Shown here: one piece after another, positions 36,144-45,178 of the stretch
Position numbering within the stretch: the stretch's first letter is position 1
Layout: the number at the start of each line of letters is the position of its first letter
DNA from: CBDIDH01 sp965277595
GTDB lineage: Bacteria > Planctomycetota > Planctomycetia > Isosphaerales > Isosphaeraceae
DNA: 64,000 nucleotides
Assembly: GCA_965277595.1 (NCBI GenBank)
Contig: CBDIDH010000002.1
Coordinates: 806,001-870,000 of the forward strand
Direction: 5' to 3'
The notes under the pieces: model-generated
Told to the model about the DNA's origin: nothing
Database searches by the model: none
Seen by the model: only the letters and a program-made list of their open reading frames with translations
Made by a program: the position numbers and the translations under genes

Positions 36144-36767
36144 TCAGTCGCGAGGGATGCCGTGCCCGACGAGGGTGGCGATCGATGGGATCAACCGGTC
36201 GGTGGGGGGCGGAAGCGAGAAGAATCGACCTCCCTGCCGTTCAAAACCGGGATGCCGGCCGATGACTTTGTCCTCATTCTCTGCGTTGACGGCGAGGAGG
36301 CAGAGGCCGGGGGGATCGTGATCGAGCACGGAGCCAGGAAGGATCGGCAAGTGCGAGCCAGGCATCAGCTTACCTTGCTTCTCGGGCTGGTCGTCGAGGA
36401 CGGCGTCTAGAAGGGTGCCGATCCCGGTAAAATTGATAAGGGAGCAGGCGCGGCAGCCGGCTCCGTAGACGTAGATCTTGCCTACGGCGGACCGTTCGCC
36501 CTCCAGAAAGCGATGAAGTGCCGCCCGGTAGTCCGGCCAGCGGTCGCGAAAGGTCGCCGCCTTGGCGAGATCGCTCTCCCGGCAGTCAGGACCCTTCGAG
36601 GGAAGTGACTCTCCGACGTATTCGCCAAGAACCACGATCGATTCGCCGCTAAAGACCGCCCTCTCGTGATGAATAATGCGCACACCTGACTCGCGGCGGA
36701 GCCTGCCCCGTGCTCGCCATGGTCGGGGCATCGGTCGTTCGGGCAACAGAAGCGGGACAAGTCTCAC
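36144..36767 (-). pseudogene. C-terminal fragment of a C-methyltransferase-like protein (Methyltransf_14)
   Basis: 207 codons are open, but recognisable sequence begins only around residue 35 and corresponds to the C-terminal third of NDP-sugar C-methyltransferase-type proteins: 'KIYVYGAGCRACSLINFTGIG', 'LDAVLDDQPEKQGKLMPG' and 'SHLPI'. The zinc-binding and SAM-binding domains expected upstream are absent. The N-terminal 30 residues (Arg-rich) look like noise. I read it as a remnant, although a stand-alone domain cannot be excluded. The complete gene just upstream (36955-38136) carries the same C-terminal domain type but is not a duplicate by sequence. Confidence 0.65.
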
Positions 36768-36954
36768 GGCATGGTGGAACCTCCTGATTTGAACGAAGTT
36801 AGGAGCAGGCTTAAGTCGATATCGTCATTCATACTTTGGACTTATCTGATTCAGCAATCTTAGGACACCAGTTTGATTTCCAGGGTGCCATCCGACGCAT
36901 TGCGCCAGTCAATACAAAGCGGTCCTCTCGATCAATTGATAATACAGCCTACCC

Positions 36955-38136
36955 TCAAGCCGTGCAGGTTATGGACTCTTCAAATGGCGGGGGCATGTGA
37001 AACCTCGCCGTCTCGTTCCGCAGGCGATCAGACAACGCCAGCGCGATTTTCGGAATGAGAGCGAGGAATACATGGCTATCTTCCGGCACCTGGCTCGGGT
37101 GATAGACTGGGCGGCCCATGAGTCGCTTCCCGACACGGTTCGGATCCTCGTCGACAAAGAACGCGACGCGGTCGCCCATCTCTCCGAGCAAAGCCATCGA
37201 GGCGATCGACGTTCCGAAAATACCGAACAAACCAAGGCTGGCGTACCGCTTCGCCGCGTCGATGACGTCGATGATCCACTCGACACAACGGACAGCATGG
37301 GAGAGTGAGTCGAACTGATCACCAGCCGCCTCCCCGACCCCGTCGTTCGGTCTGGCGACAAGAGTAATCTCCTTTGGAACCCAGGTCGAGGCAATCGATA
37401 AGACCTCGAATCCTGAGCCAGTAACCACGGACCTGAGCGTCTCGGGAGTGAAGTGGGTCGCGTGGTCCGCGATCAGAAGATCGAAGGGATTCACTCTACA
37501 ATCGGGAACCTGGATTACAAGAAGGCCCCCCGGTTGGATCTTGGCGATCAACTCGCTGAGCACCGATCCCGGCGAGGGGATGCGTTCGAGGACATGGACC
37601 ATCGTGACCAGGTCGAACCGACCCGGGACTTCGACAGGGGGGCACGTGAAAAGTCGCTCGACACCGCGGATGCTCTCGACCGCATCTCTGTATTTCGCGT
37701 TGACCTCAGTCCCGACGAGTGACCAGTCCCGCAGACAGTGACTTAGCTCACTTAGAGTCGCGCCGTTGCCGCAGCCGATGTCTAGGACACGTCCAGTTTC
37801 GGGGAGATTTACTTCCTCCCGCAAGCGTTTCAAGAGACGAGATGAGCGGACCGATGCCGCTCCAGAGGCTGCATCGAAAACTGCCTGCTCCACCCCGCCG
37901 CTTTGATGATAAATTGAATAGGAATTATAGATGCGTTCGATCTCGGAAAGCCAGGCCTCATCGACCACGCGCTGAATCGTCTGGCATTCGGTACAGACCG
38001 CGAGTTTCCCTCCCTTCGGCCAGGGTACACAGTCCGAGGTAACACGTCCAAGTTGTTCGAAGGCCTTGATGATCTTCAGAGTCTGATGACCACAAAGATG
38101 ACAACGAACCGCTTTGTTCGGAAGGTCTCTGATCAT
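36955..38136 (-). CDS. Class I SAM-dependent methyltransferase, C-methyltransferase type
   Basis: A 393-residue three-part protein: an N-terminal zinc-binding region ('VRCHLCGHQ' and 'VCTECQTIQ', residues 10-52), a SAM-binding core ('VLDIGCGNGATLSELS' near residue 119, 'DLVTMVHVLERIPSPG') and a C-terminal Rossmann-like Methyltransf_14 domain ('LGLFGIFGTSIASMALL', 'FFVDEDPNRVGKRLMGRPV'). This is the layout of NDP-sugar C-methyltransferases and related proteins. The usual catalytic Tyr/His pair cannot be confirmed by eye. It is followed 7 bases upstream by an SDR gene, so both are likely one transcription unit. Confidence 0.85.
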   Translation of the reverse strand: MIRDLPNKAVRCHLCGHQTLKIIKAFEQLGRVTSDCVPWPKGGKLAVCTECQTIQRVVDEAWLSEIERIYNSYSIYHQSGGVEQAVFDAASGAASVRSSRLLKRLREEVNLPETGRVLDIGCGNGATLSELSHCLRDWSLVGTEVNAKYRDAVESIRGVERLFTCPPVEVPGRFDLVTMVHVLERIPSPGSVLSELIAKIQPGGLLVIQVPDCRVNPFDLLIADHATHFTPETLRSVVTGSGFEVLSIASTWVPKEITLVARPNDGVGEAAGDQFDSLSHAVRCVEWIIDVIDAAKRYASLGLFGIFGTSIASMALLGEMGDRVAFFVDEDPNRVGKRLMGRPVYHPSQVPEDSHVFLALIPKIALALSDRLRNETARFHMPPPFEESITCTA

Positions 38137-38143
38137 TTTGTGC

Positions 38144-39007
38144 TCACAAGCCCACTGCCTCCTCGATGGCGGACAGCGGGTGAGGCGGAATGAATCCCAG
38201 ATCGTTTCGGAGTAAGTCCGTGTTAAGCGCGGCGTACCGGGGCAGTCCCTTCGGTGCGATACCCGATTCAGCGGCGCGCACGGGCCTTACTAAATCGAGG
38301 GGCATGTTCACGCCCATGGCGAGGTGACGGGCGGCCTCCGCGTACGTGATCTCGGACGACGCGGAGACATGGATAATCCCTGGCACCCGGTTCACAATGA
38401 TCCGTTCAATGACCTTCCGAACGAACCCCACGCCGACGGGGGCAATCACGTAGTCGGAGAACGGCTGAATCGGAATTCCCTCGACAAGCGAGCGGGTCCA
38501 GGTCATGAGTAACGAAGACCCTGGACCGAAAACCTTGCTGAGCCTAACAACCGACACCGCATTCCCAAAGCTGAGAAGTCGCGCCTCGACCTCGGCTTTC
38601 TGTCGGCCGTACGCCGACTGGGGCGAGGGGGGGAGATCGGTCGGGGCGTAGGGAACCGTTCCATCGAAAACGAACTGCGAGGAGAGATAGACCAGGAACA
38701 CGCCGCGGGCCAGAAGCTTTTCAGCGACCGTGCAGACCGCATCAACGTTGATCTTCGACGTCGTAGCCGGGTCGAGCCTGCAGGCATCAATGCTCGTCAC
38801 CCCAGCGCAAAGAACAGCCGCTTGAAGAGGAGCTTCGCACCGCCAGGCGCGGACGTCACCGTCGAGGTCGAGGAACAACCGCGATTCGGTGAGCCCTTCA
38901 CGCCTGCGGGTGGTTCCGATAGCTTTGCCGCCCGCCAGGCCCGGCGGGTCGATGAGATTACGGCCGATCAAGCTGTCGGCACCCACGATCAAGGTCGTCG
39001 TTGGCAC
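38144..39007 (-). CDS. RmlD-like NAD(P)-dependent sugar reductase/epimerase
   Basis: A 287-residue extended SDR. The nucleotide-binding loop is 'TLIVGADSLIGRNLI' (GxxxxxGR form), 'AAVLCAGVTSIDACRLDP' and 'VYLSSQFVFDGTVPYAPTD' are RmlD-like, and the catalytic YxxxK is 'YGRQK'. RmlD enzymes reduce dTDP-4-keto sugars. The precise substrate is uncertain. It lies 7 bases from the methyltransferase gene, consistent with a shared role in modifying a nucleotide sugar. The first gene of its run; upstream is the divergent SGNH gene. Confidence 0.85.
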   Translation of the reverse strand: MPTTTLIVGADSLIGRNLIDPPGLAGGKAIGTTRRREGLTESRLFLDLDGDVRAWRCEAPLQAAVLCAGVTSIDACRLDPATTSKINVDAVCTVAEKLLARGVFLVYLSSQFVFDGTVPYAPTDLPPSPQSAYGRQKAEVEARLLSFGNAVSVVRLSKVFGPGSSLLMTWTRSLVEGIPIQPFSDYVIAPVGVGFVRKVIERIIVNRVPGIIHVSASSEITYAEAARHLAMGVNMPLDLVRPVRAAESGIAPKGLPRYAALNTDLLRNDLGFIPPHPLSAIEEAVGL

Positions 39008-39212
39008 GACGTGGCTCTCAAGGGCCGCGGCGAGACAAGGCCTCGCGGCGCAGGCGATTTTCGTGATACCTACGTAAGATTGACGAAACGGCGTTCAGCA
39101 TTCCTCTGATGATACCTAGTAGAGTCCGTGGCCAAGGGTAATGACGGAGTTCGCGCGTAATCCGTGACGCTCTGTATCGACCGGTCCCTTTAGCGCATTT
39201 CGAGGGAACATC

Positions 39213-40538
39213 ATGAGTCTTCCAGGCAACCCCAGCGCATTCTGGCCCCTCGATGATAACGCGGGCAACGGTTCGTGGCGCGATGTCGTCGGGTCGCATC
39301 CGCTCACCGGTCATAATGGACCCACGGCGGGCTCGGCCGCGCCGGGGATCACGCTCGCCGCCGGGTCGGTCGCGCTCGATGGAAGTTCGCAATACCTCTC
39401 CGAGTCGTCGGCCACGCTCCGCCCCTCGGCCCTTGGATTCGAGCTCGCCTGCCTTGTCCGCTTCGCGTCCAATCAGGGAGGAGCGGGAAACAACGCGATC
39501 CTCGGTTGGTGGGCTTCCGGCACCGCGCTGATTTATTACTACGGCGGGCACTTCAATTTCATCATCAACACGGCGGCGGGGCAAGTTCAGGTCAGCTCCA
39601 CGAACTTTACTCCGCTGCCGATCGAGGACCAGTGGTATCCGGTGCAGGCGTGGTACGATCCGGCGGGGACGCTCGGCATCAGCATTTGCGGGATCACCAA
39701 CACGCTTTCGATCACCCATGCCCTGATCGACGGCGGCGAGGCGTTCACGGTCAGCCAGTACGGCGGGGGGAACTATTTCCTGGGCTCGATCGAGGCGGCG
39801 GGGGTCTATCCGCTGCTCGCGCCCGCCGACCGGCAAGCGGTCCTGGATGCGCTGCGCAACTTTGACGTCGGTAGCGCGAATCGCCTGGTGAATTGCGGGG
39901 TCAACTCGCTCACGAGCGGGTACGAATCGTCGAATCCCCCCGCGACGAGCTATCCCGCCGTCCTCTCGGGCCTGCTCGGTCCCGGCTGGGACGTGGTCGA
40001 CAACGGCATCCCCGGCCGCACCGGAGAGACCGCGTTCACGGCGATCCTGGCCGAGGACTATCCGCCGTTCTCGATCCGTCGCCCGGCCAATATCTATGTC
40101 TACTGGGAGGGGACCAACAGTCTCGGCGGAGGCGACACACCGGCGCAAGCCTATGCCACGACCTCCGCCTATATCCAGTGGTGCCGTCTTCTCGGTTATC
40201 AGGTCGCGGTCCTCACCTGCCTTCCGGTGGCCGGTCCCACGGCGACGACCTATCCGACCCTGAACGCGCTTGAATCCGAGTACAACGTCCTGGTGAAGTC
40301 GAACGCGGCGGGGGCGGACTGGGTGATCGATGTCGCGTCCGACTCCAGGCTTTCCGACGCGACCAACCTGACATACTTCAACTCTGGCGGCCAGCACCTG
40401 ACGGACGCGGGATACGCCGTCGTCGCGGGCCTTGTTTCCCAGAGTTTGCCCACGAGTCGATCCCCAGGCAATCTTCCGAACTCGCGAAAGCCCTTATGGA
40501 TGCCGAGAACGCGGAACAAGGTCTTCCGGACACGTTGA
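39213..40538 (+). CDS. LamG-like domain fused to SGNH/GDSL-type hydrolase
   Basis: A 441-residue protein and the only plus-strand gene between 9.5 and 50 kb. Residues 5-215 resemble a LamG/concanavalin jelly-roll ('AFWPLDDNAGNG', 'VALDGSSQYLS', 'FLGSIEAAGVY'). Residues 225-425 form an SGNH-like hydrolase: block I 'LVNCGVNSLTSGY' keeps the Ser but has GVNS instead of GDS, block III is 'VYWEGTNSL' (Asn kept), block V is 'GGQHLTDAGYAVVA' (His kept, the usual Asp three residues earlier is not obvious). No signal peptide is seen. It may deacylate or bind the glycan, or be of phage tail origin. Activity is uncertain. Confidence 0.75.
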   Translation: MSLPGNPSAFWPLDDNAGNGSWRDVVGSHPLTGHNGPTAGSAAPGITLAAGSVALDGSSQYLSESSATLRPSALGFELACLVRFASNQGGAGNNAILGWWASGTALIYYYGGHFNFIINTAAGQVQVSSTNFTPLPIEDQWYPVQAWYDPAGTLGISICGITNTLSITHALIDGGEAFTVSQYGGGNYFLGSIEAAGVYPLLAPADRQAVLDALRNFDVGSANRLVNCGVNSLTSGYESSNPPATSYPAVLSGLLGPGWDVVDNGIPGRTGETAFTAILAEDYPPFSIRRPANIYVYWEGTNSLGGGDTPAQAYATTSAYIQWCRLLGYQVAVLTCLPVAGPTATTYPTLNALESEYNVLVKSNAAGADWVIDVASDSRLSDATNLTYFNSGGQHLTDAGYAVVAGLVSQSLPTSRSPGNLPNSRKPLWMPRTRNKVFRTR

Positions 40539-40566
40539 GCGACAGCGTAGACCGTGTATGAGGTTG

Positions 40567-41805
40567 CTACCCTTGCACCCTTGCTGGGTCGCCAACCGAA
40601 ACAGAGCCTGTGGCGGGGGGCGAAACATTGAGAAAGTGCCTCTCGACCGCCATGTGAAACTGCCAGGCGACCAGGACTGACAACGCGGTCGCAACGGGGA
40701 TGGTCACGAGTACCGTGGACCACACTGACCTCAACCCGAGTTCGTAGAAACCGTGACTGACCGTGTTGGTGACGATGATATGTGTCAAATACATGCTGTA
40801 GCACATGCGGCCGCAGAAGGCGAATGGACGCAGAACACGGGCCGTGGACACCGCGATGTCCCAGGGGTGCATGGCAATCAGGAGTAGTGCGAAGACGCCA
40901 ACGGTGGTCATCCACTCGATCCGCTTATAAAGCCCACACAGGGCAAGGGCGATCAGGAAGCTGATCGTCCAGGGGCGAAGCCTTGCCGGGGCAACGTGGA
41001 GGTGGTGGAAGATCAGCACCCCCCCGGCAAAGTAAAGCCACTGCAGATCATAGAAAAATCCCTGGAGCGGGACCGCCACCTTGAATCGGTCGTGTGCGAC
41101 GCATAGTCCGAAGCTGATCAAGGTAACCGCAAGTAGACAGGAGAAATAGCGGCCTGGGGCGAAGCACAGCACCAGACCGCAGACCAGGTAAAATTGCTCC
41201 TCGTAGCAGAGTGTCCACGCCTGGCCGACCAGCATCTCGCTCCGTTTGCCGACGAAATGGTGAAGCCAAGTATCGGTGAGCGTTAGGTTGCCTAACCAGT
41301 CACTCCAGGTCATCGAGGAGGGGTGAACGACCCCCTTCAACTGGTTCATCAGGGGCCACAGACCTTTTACCTGGCTAGCGAGGAGGGCGATCGTCGCCAC
41401 GATGGCAATCGCGGCCCAGTATGGCGGATAGATACGTCGGAAGCGTCGCTTGAAGTATTCCGACGGCCGATCACCTCTCCGTATCGAGGCGAGGGCGGTC
41501 GCTGTGATGCAATAGCCGCTGATAATGAAAAAAAGCGGGACCCCCAGGTAAAACTGCTGGAGGAGGGAGAGAACGGGATGGATTGTCGCATTCCGACTGC
41601 GATCCTGTTCGATCCGGAAAAAGGCCGCGTGAAAGATCACGATCATGAGGCAGGCGACGCCCCGCCACAGATCGAGCGCGCGGTAGCGCGTTTCGCGCGG
41701 CACGCCTCTGGCCTGCGGCGCTCGGCTCAGGGTTGGTTCACTGGCGCGGGGAGTCGCGTTCTCGGCCAAGTTCCACTCCCGAGCGGCGTCGGTGCTTAGC
41801 GTCAT
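40567..41805 (-). CDS. Acyltransferase-3 family membrane protein
   Basis: 412 residues from ATG 41803-41805 ('MTLSTDAAREWNLAE'); the frame continues 83 codons upstream but overlaps the next gene in implausible sequence. Family features: 'RYRALDLWRGVACLMIVIFHA' with the catalytic His, 'YLGVPLFFIISGYCI', 'FKRRFRRIYPPYW', and 'CYSMYLTHIIV' near the end, with about ten membrane helices. Members add acetyl or other acyl groups to exported glycans. It lies 7 bases from the dehydratase gene and ends the ten-gene operon. Confidence 0.88.
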   Translation of the reverse strand: MTLSTDAAREWNLAENATPRASEPTLSRAPQARGVPRETRYRALDLWRGVACLMIVIFHAAFFRIEQDRSRNATIHPVLSLLQQFYLGVPLFFIISGYCITATALASIRRGDRPSEYFKRRFRRIYPPYWAAIAIVATIALLASQVKGLWPLMNQLKGVVHPSSMTWSDWLGNLTLTDTWLHHFVGKRSEMLVGQAWTLCYEEQFYLVCGLVLCFAPGRYFSCLLAVTLISFGLCVAHDRFKVAVPLQGFFYDLQWLYFAGGVLIFHHLHVAPARLRPWTISFLIALALCGLYKRIEWMTTVGVFALLLIAMHPWDIAVSTARVLRPFAFCGRMCYSMYLTHIIVTNTVSHGFYELGLRSVWSTVLVTIPVATALSVLVAWQFHMAVERHFLNVSPPATGSVSVGDPARVQG

Positions 41806-41812
41806 GAGGCAG

Positions 41813-42808
41813 TCATGCCTTGTGTCGGTATTCGAGCGGCATATCGCGAATTTGAGCCCAGTAGTGTTCGACCCAGGCGACGACGTCGTCGAGGCCCTTG
41901 TCGATGGAGACTTCCGGGGACCAGGGAAAGTCGGAGCGGGCCTTGGACGAATCGATGACGTAGGCGGCGTCCTGGCCGGGACGTTCTTCGACGTCATCAA
42001 CGGCGTCCTCAAACCGGACGCCAAGGCGGTCGCAGGTGAGCCGGACGACGTCACGGACGGCGATTTCGTGATCAGGCGAGAGGTGGTAGATCTCGCCGGG
42101 CCGGCCCGACTCCATCACCGCTAACTCGCCGCGGGAGACGTCGCGGATGTGGATGTACGACTTGACGGCGACGCCGCCGCCGTGCAGGGGGATCGACTTG
42201 CCGAGCTTCAGGTAGATCACCGATCGGGGGATAATCTTGAATAGTTGCTGGCGGGCGCCGTAGACGTTGGTGGCGCGGACCGTGACCAGAGGCAGGCCGA
42301 ACTGCTTGTGGTAGGTCGACAGGAGCATGTCGGCCGCCGCTTTCGAGGCGGCGTAGGGCGTACTCGGGTTGACCGAATGGTCCTCGGTGACGTTGCCCAC
42401 GCAGGTGCCGTAGACTTCGGGAGAGGAGATGTGGACGTAGCGCCGGAGCCACGAGGGGCGACGGAGATGGTTGATCAGCCGCGCCAGGGTCACGCAGTTG
42501 GTCTGGAACCAATCCTCGGGGTGCGCCCAACTCGGCGCAACCTCGCTCTGCGCGGCGAAGTTGACGACAAACTCGGGCCGCTCGGCGTCGAGCAGGTTGA
42601 GCAACGCGGGCATGTCGCGGTTCATGTCGAGCTGGTGGTATCGGTAGTGCGAGAGGTCGGCACGTGTCTTGTAGCGGAGGAACAGGTCAGACCGTTCGGG
42701 CGAGCGACTCACGCCGATCACGCGGTTGCCTGGGTCACTCAGCAGGAGGTCGACGAAGTCCTGGCCCGAAAACGAATTGGCGCCAATAACGAGGATTTTG
42801 CGACTCAT
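41813..42808 (-). CDS. NAD-dependent NDP-sugar 4,6-dehydratase/epimerase family protein
   Basis: A 331-residue extended SDR: 'KILVIGANSFSGQDFVDLL' (GxxxxxG), 'FVVNFAAQSEVAPSWAHP', 'YVHISSPEVYGTCVGN' and catalytic 'YAASK' near residue 153, then 'VRATNVYGARQQLFKIIP'. The pattern 'AAQSEVAPSW' and 'TNVYG' is close to dTDP-glucose and GDP-mannose 4,6-dehydratases. The acidic catalytic pair is not clearly DE, so an epimerase remains possible. The stop overlaps nothing, but its start overlaps the kinase-like gene (ATGA, 42805-42808). Confidence 0.85.
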   Translation of the reverse strand: MSRKILVIGANSFSGQDFVDLLLSDPGNRVIGVSRSPERSDLFLRYKTRADLSHYRYHQLDMNRDMPALLNLLDAERPEFVVNFAAQSEVAPSWAHPEDWFQTNCVTLARLINHLRRPSWLRRYVHISSPEVYGTCVGNVTEDHSVNPSTPYAASKAAADMLLSTYHKQFGLPLVTVRATNVYGARQQLFKIIPRSVIYLKLGKSIPLHGGGVAVKSYIHIRDVSRGELAVMESGRPGEIYHLSPDHEIAVRDVVRLTCDRLGVRFEDAVDDVEERPGQDAAYVIDSSKARSDFPWSPEVSIDKGLDDVVAWVEHYWAQIRDMPLEYRHKA

Positions 42809-43824
42809 GGCTCGAAGTCTACCGGGTGAAAGACGGTTCTCAGCATCTGGCGGGCCCTGGAGAGCTGGTCGACCTTGCGCACTTCCTCGTCGGCGGGCGA
42901 GGCGAACCGGCGTCGCTCTCCCTCTTCGGGAAGGAATTCATTAAGGACGATGCAGCACCATTTCAGTCGGTAAAGGGGCAGCAAAAGGAGAATCCGCGCC
43001 AGGTCACGACGGGGGTCGGGTGATAGACCGACCACGCCCTCCGCGAAGCCCATGAGGTGTTCGATCGGGACGGGGACGGCGGGCTGGCAGAAGAAGTCGC
43101 AAACGAGTTTCGCGGGGTCATCCCATCCGGCGTACTCGAAATCAAGAAACCGCATGATCCCGTCTGGGCCAAGCAGCGCGTTGTGGTAGCCGAAATCCGA
43201 AGGCGAGAGGCAGCGTTCGGCGGTCCCGAGGGTGCGTTCCAGATCGGCATCGCCTCGGAGGACGGCCGAGGCGACCACCTCCCAGACGGGTCGGAGGCTG
43301 TGTCGGACGAAGTCCGCGGCTTCGTCGTCGACACCGGTCGTTCCTTCGAGCTTCTCAAGGCGGCGGACCCGCAGGCCGACGCAGTCGAGGTGGTTGCGGA
43401 TCGAGAAACAAGCTTCGGAGCCGTCGGCGAGGTTTGCGGCGTCGGGGTGGCCTTTTTGAAGGTTCAACTCGCGGTAGAAGGCCACGGCCTGACCGACCGC
43501 GACGGCGTCGATTTCGGTGGCGCCGAGGCGGCGGCCGGGGATGAACTCGTAGAGCCCGACTCCGTTCTCGGAGTCTCGCGCGACCGGCCGGGCAAGGGTG
43601 CGAACACCGTGCCGCCAGGCGAAGTCGCTGAAGGCGAACTCCGTCCCGAGGCGGTCGCGGCTGTCCCGGAAATAGGACTTGAGCAGAAGGAGTCCGTCGC
43701 CGGTCTCGACCCGGTAGACCCGGTTATTTGCCCCACCCGCGATCGCCACGGCTCGCACGGGGCCACGAAAGCCCGCTGCCTCGGCGAGAGCCTCGCAGAC
43801 GTTCTGGATGCTGGAGAGGATCAT
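42805..43824 (-). CDS. Aminoglycoside phosphotransferase-like kinase
   Basis: About 339 residues from ATG 43822-43824 (ATGA overlap with the HAD gene; in-frame extension upstream rejected). The kinase-like fold is visible as 'AIAGGANNRVYRVETGDG' (nucleotide loop), 'LLLLKSYF' (Lys), 'GLYEFIPGRRL' (hinge), 'LSPSDFGYHNALLG' in place of the usual HGDxxxxN catalytic loop, and 'MRFLDFEYAGWDDP' for the metal Asp. The catalytic Asp is present, the preceding His-Gly is altered to Ser-Pro-Ser. Relatives phosphorylate choline, homoserine, sugars or antibiotics. Context argues for a sugar or sugar-like substrate. Confidence 0.8.
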   Translation of the reverse strand: MILSSIQNVCEALAEAAGFRGPVRAVAIAGGANNRVYRVETGDGLLLLKSYFRDSRDRLGTEFAFSDFAWRHGVRTLARPVARDSENGVGLYEFIPGRRLGATEIDAVAVGQAVAFYRELNLQKGHPDAANLADGSEACFSIRNHLDCVGLRVRRLEKLEGTTGVDDEAADFVRHSLRPVWEVVASAVLRGDADLERTLGTAERCLSPSDFGYHNALLGPDGIMRFLDFEYAGWDDPAKLVCDFFCQPAVPVPIEHLMGFAEGVVGLSPDPRRDLARILLLLPLYRLKWCCIVLNEFLPEEGERRRFASPADEEVRKVDQLSRARQMLRTVFHPVDFEP

Positions 43825-44444
43825 GCCGGGGGCTGCCGGGTCGCCTCGAGCATAGGCCAGGCGTGTCGCCAGGACACGAGCCGAGGCAAGGGCAGACTCA
43901 TCGGAACGAACCCACTCGGGTCGAACAAGATACGCTCGACCCCGTCGGGGAAGTCGCGCGACTCCAGAACCTCGGGGAGGTCGTCGACGAAGTGGCTGCA
44001 TGAGGTTGCCGCGATCCGGCCCAGCTTTGCTTCTTTCGTCAGTTCGAAGAAGACTCGGTCTCGCCCTAACCCGACCCGCGTCCGGTCGAAAAAGCCGTGA
44101 AAGTCAAGCCAGTCGAGGGCGGCGCGATGCAGGTCGTGGCGCGGACCCGCGTACGGGTAGCGAGTCTTGTGGCTGATGATGAACAGGCCCACCCCCCTGT
44201 CGGTAGCCTCCCTGACGAACTCTGGGGCACCCGGAAAGGGGAGGGCGTCGCGCATCCGGGTGCCGTAGACCTCGCCCTGGAGCTCCGTCCAGAGGGGCTC
44301 AAGGCCCTGCTCGAGCAGGTGTCGGCGGACGGCGACCTTCGTCGACGCCAGACCCGGCGGTATCAGGCCGCGCTCGATCGCGACCAGGTGGAACACCTCG
44401 TTATAACTAACAATCGTATTGTCGAAGTCGAGACCGAGGATCAT
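43821..44444 (-). CDS. HAD-superfamily hydrolase
   Basis: 207 residues from ATG 44442-44444 with 'MILGLDFDNTIVSYNEVF' placing motif I (DxD) at the N-terminus as expected. A GTG at 44502-44504 overlaps the upstream stop (GTGA) and would add 20 residues unlike HAD. Motif II is 'LFIISHKT', and motifs III/IV are 'KEAKLGRI' and 'SHFVDDLPEVLE'. Small-molecule phosphatase activity is likely; in heptose pathways a HAD enzyme (GmhB) removes the 7-phosphate, and this protein could play an analogous role (inference). Coupled to the kinase-like gene. Confidence 0.85.
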   Translation of the reverse strand: MILGLDFDNTIVSYNEVFHLVAIERGLIPPGLASTKVAVRRHLLEQGLEPLWTELQGEVYGTRMRDALPFPGAPEFVREATDRGVGLFIISHKTRYPYAGPRHDLHRAALDWLDFHGFFDRTRVGLGRDRVFFELTKEAKLGRIAATSCSHFVDDLPEVLESRDFPDGVERILFDPSGFVPMSLPLPRLVSWRHAWPMLEATRQPPA

Positions 44445-44500
44445 GGTGTGGAACAGTTCGGGGGGCATCCGCGATGTCGGGATTCTCTGTCGTCGCCTTT

Positions 44501-45178
44501 TCACTCAAAGTAAATGAAGGAATGGTCGCCCGAATAACCCGTCTTCTCGAACCACCAGGCCCACTCGTCGGGAGTGTAGAAGCCTTCGCAGGTGAGCTGC
44601 CAGTAGAGGAGGTTGGCCTTCTCCTCCTCGTTCCGGTACGACTCCACAACGATGTACTTGTGACACGAACCGACGCGCTCGATCTCGCGGAGCGCCGCGT
44701 CGAGGTCGTAGCAGTACAGGTTGTGAAGCGTGGTGATCGAGATAACCAGGTCGAACCGACGGTCCTCGAACGGCAACCGGTTCGCGTCGCCGACCCGTAG
44801 GAACGGCTTGACCTCTTCCTTGGCGTGCTTGATCGCGTATTCGGAGATGTCGATACCGCAGACCTCGAGTCCCGCAACGGCCTGAGAGAGGTCGTGCAGC
44901 AGGAAACCCTTGCCGCAGCCGACATCCAAGACCCGGTCGCCAGCTTTGAGGCGGTAGTGATCCGCGAGCGCGTCCGCGACGACCCGCCAGCGGCCATCGT
45001 AACGGTAACCGCCGTACCCGGTCTTACGGTCGCCGTCCCAGTAATCGTAGCCGAATTGTTTGGCGAGCGCGGCCGCCTCGGCCTTCGGGAACTCGTTCAC
45101 TCGGGCGAGGTAATCGCGCCTGGTCGCCTTGTGGAGCGGGGAGAGGAAATCGATGTAAGTCATGGTTCGCTCATGCAT
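44501..45178 (-). CDS. Class I SAM-dependent methyltransferase
   Basis: 225 residues from ATG 45176-45178, overlapping the dehydrogenase gene by 8 bases; an ATG five codons later is possible. 'DRVLDVGCGKGFLLHDLS' near residue 80 is motif I, 'EVCGIDISEYAIKHAKEEV' motif II, 'RVGDANRLPFEDRRFDLVISITTLHNL' covers motifs post-II and III (split here across families). 'DYWDGDRKTGYGGYRYDGRW' near residue 45 is distinctive. It resembles methyltransferases found in surface-sugar clusters. The methyl acceptor is unknown. Confidence 0.88.
   Translation of the reverse strand: MHERTMTYIDFLSPLHKATRRDYLARVNEFPKAEAAALAKQFGYDYWDGDRKTGYGGYRYDGRWRVVADALADHYRLKAGDRVLDVGCGKGFLLHDLSQAVAGLEVCGIDISEYAIKHAKEEVKPFLRVGDANRLPFEDRRFDLVISITTLHNLYCYDLDAALREIERVGSCHKYIVVESYRNEEEKANLLYWQLTCEGFYTPDEWAWWFEKTGYSGDHSFIYFE

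Noticed and set aside
39018..40397. A 459-codon minus-strand frame opposite the LamG-SGNH gene
   Set aside because: Arg/Asp/Val-rich low-information text typical of an antisense frame; the plus-strand frame has recognisable folds.
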